Part shown: positions 63,901-64,000 of the stretch, one piece after another
Layout of the letters: each line of letters starts with the position of its first letter
Position numbering within the stretch: the stretch's first letter is position 1
Source: Marinomonas fungiae
GTDB lineage: Bacteria > Pseudomonadota > Gammaproteobacteria > Pseudomonadales > Marinomonadaceae
DNA length: 64,000 nucleotides
Reading direction: 5' to 3'
Assembly: GCF_001418205.1 (NCBI RefSeq)
Contig: NZ_LIQF01000005.1
Span: forward strand, 1-64,000
Notes under the pieces: model-generated
The model's database searches: none
What the model was told of the DNA's origin: nothing
What the model saw: only the letters and a program-made list of their open reading frames with translations
Program-made: the position numbers and the translations under genes

Positions 63901-64000
63901 GACATGCTGGAAAGCAGTGAGATTATGCTCCACATCTGTTTTGCACTGCTCCACTGCATTTTTCTGTTGTTGTAGCCCCTGCCAATCCTCTTCGTCCATA
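60964..64000 (-). CDS. sbcC: Exonuclease SbcC (Rad50-like SMC ATPase), 3' part; cut by window end
   Basis: SbcCD trims hairpins and protein-blocked DNA ends. About 1011 C-terminal residues are visible. Long Gln-rich coiled coils (about 1-385 and 410-800 of the fragment) flank the zinc hook CPLC (near 62.84 kb, in DCPCPLCGAKEHD). The C-terminal head has the signature LSGGESFLVSLALA and the Walker B SLFLDEGFGTLD. The N-terminal Walker A lies beyond base 64000, so the full gene and its likely partner sbcD cannot be seen. No frameshift is visible. It is transcribed towards minC. Confidence 0.95.
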   Translation of the reverse strand, partial: MDEEDWQGLQQQKNAVEQCKTDVEHNLTAFQHVWDWYQQAERLQQRLSQQQQQAEQAADHLVAIEPDNLRLQASVEAQRIEPDYRTLQKTEQTLRSWQTLEADLIMQSDALSEQGRQLESQVTQSEASLHLKKSQQEEFEQAAIAEWLPLEAELSSLQRIITEAEKNVLTSQSQLNQLENDQQRMQQLKGQAEAQRQSHNQALMRWKDGAQALASRAKWQLQADNLRSFQSRQKEVKQAYQQAQQERMRLSEKLEANAERSHSLTQQSDNLTAQLEELNISLQDLIQGQPYQAWLDELEVLSQQQSDGQRQLQVAERYLQLQQANRQNLAQQSELRAALEQFSQRALAAQASLDVLAQHIEDVQQRIHLQQRVAILEQERRLLEPDCPCPLCGAKEHDLSLVENLVQDQALAERLSHYQAQQSQQQSILQQDQQEVARINGRLEVIFSSLQETESEMEQLSQQFIWSMESDCDIGGLRQSLVDLSSKIEHYKQANRHYQDLEQRRRELSEQLSKLAQTQYQVDIDVQQAKQQWQQLSQRLSENDTSSQQLQQEEQALAQVLYHSISELVADDSLLDAAPYDLAAIEHSLEAWQTAQQQCQQLDQKIDECQWHLGQLAQQVQLKSRQLQEETARCHEFKLRLSSLSQQYQEGLMGKTVQQHRTELTLHVDAARQEKERVAALLSEHKLTVTQLATRLEQTRAQLTQASHELRDTTQHWDRLLQTSGFDSQELWQAALLDQDEQAHLQQQKVTAEQNVQQSQAIIAQIQTEQLAHQQAFEQLPEIELFESVAELMPKIEALKERYQALLVESGQIAERIETELHKRASNQVMLQEIAQEKAEFEWLDDLNGLIGSADGARFRRYAQSVTLDHLVWLANRHLLTLHGRYQLGRQKGEGLFLEVIDRWQGDIRRNTKTLSGGESFLVSLALAVALSELVSHKTSIDSLFLDEGFGTLDSETLDVALDALDRLNSTGKTIGVISHVEALKERVPVQLQVNKHAGLGLSTLASNFRG

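Noticed and set aside
1-64000. CRISPR array or known antiphage, toxin-antitoxin or secretion cassette
   Set aside because: I saw no regularly spaced repeats and no genes of such systems. The only mobile-type genes are those in the first 2.3 kb.

Overview
The window is a stretch of chromosome from a gammaproteobacterium, most probably Marinomonas or a close relative in the Oceanospirillales. This is inferred from moderate GC content, a Pseudomonas/Oceanospirillales-like order of housekeeping clusters (exbBD-lpxK-ycaR-PTP-murB, tolQRAB-pal-cpoB next to ruvCAB, minCDE) and the protein sequences. No rRNA or species marker is present, so the genus is a judgement. Nearly all of the window is core genome; only the first 2.6 kb is accessory.

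Positions 1-2650 hold the end of an integrative element at the 3' end of a tRNA-Ser(GGA) gene: a P4-type tyrosine integrase and an AlpA-type regulator, followed by the remains of an IS481-family element that an IS3-family element has interrupted. The gap between integrase and tRNA carries repeated GTGTATGAC motifs that look like integrase arm sites.

Positions 2.7-7.9 kb: a nitroreductase, a membrane-anchored coiled-coil protein of unknown function, queF (queuosine synthesis), an ABC-2 exporter pair and a small conserved protein. Positions 7.9-13.7 kb: the fatty acid cluster yceD-rpmF-plsX-fabD-fabG-acpP-fabF, lacking fabH, with maf diverging. Positions 13.8-20 kb: sppA, a MaoC-type hydratase, rluC and, divergently, rne with a 430-bp leader region. 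Positions 20.1-26.4 kb: a tightly overlapping envelope operon comEC-exbB-exbD-lpxK-ycaR-PTP-murB-murI, lacking kdsB. Positions 26.4-36.3 kb: DUF2062, lolCD, dapA-bamC-purC, bcp, a PerM-type permease with a TusA-like protein, the periplasmic protease bepA and nadA.

Positions 36.3-45.4 kb: two tandem tRNA-Lys genes, one with a defective acceptor stem, the Tol-Pal operon, ruvCAB and aspS. Positions 45.6-50.2 kb: a GreA/B-like factor, cysDN (sulfate activation) and trhP. Positions 50.3-58.7 kb: a second membrane coiled-coil protein, sodB, an SH3 protein, a short Kef-type antiporter, an elongation factor G gene outside a str operon, a Tas-like aldo/keto reductase and a di-heme peroxidase lipoprotein. 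Positions 58.8-64 kb: minCDE and the C-terminal part of sbcC, cut by the window end.

Functionally the window is dominated by envelope building (lipid A, peptidoglycan, lipoprotein sorting, Tol-Pal, BamC, BepA, Min), fatty acid synthesis and translation. I found no CRISPR array, no antiphage cassette and no clearly new multi-gene system. The most unusual items are the defective tRNA-Lys copy, the ComEC without a recognisable nuclease-like domain, the CysN with a vestigial-looking tail, the divergent PlsX, the integrase-site repeats and the stand-alone EF-G.
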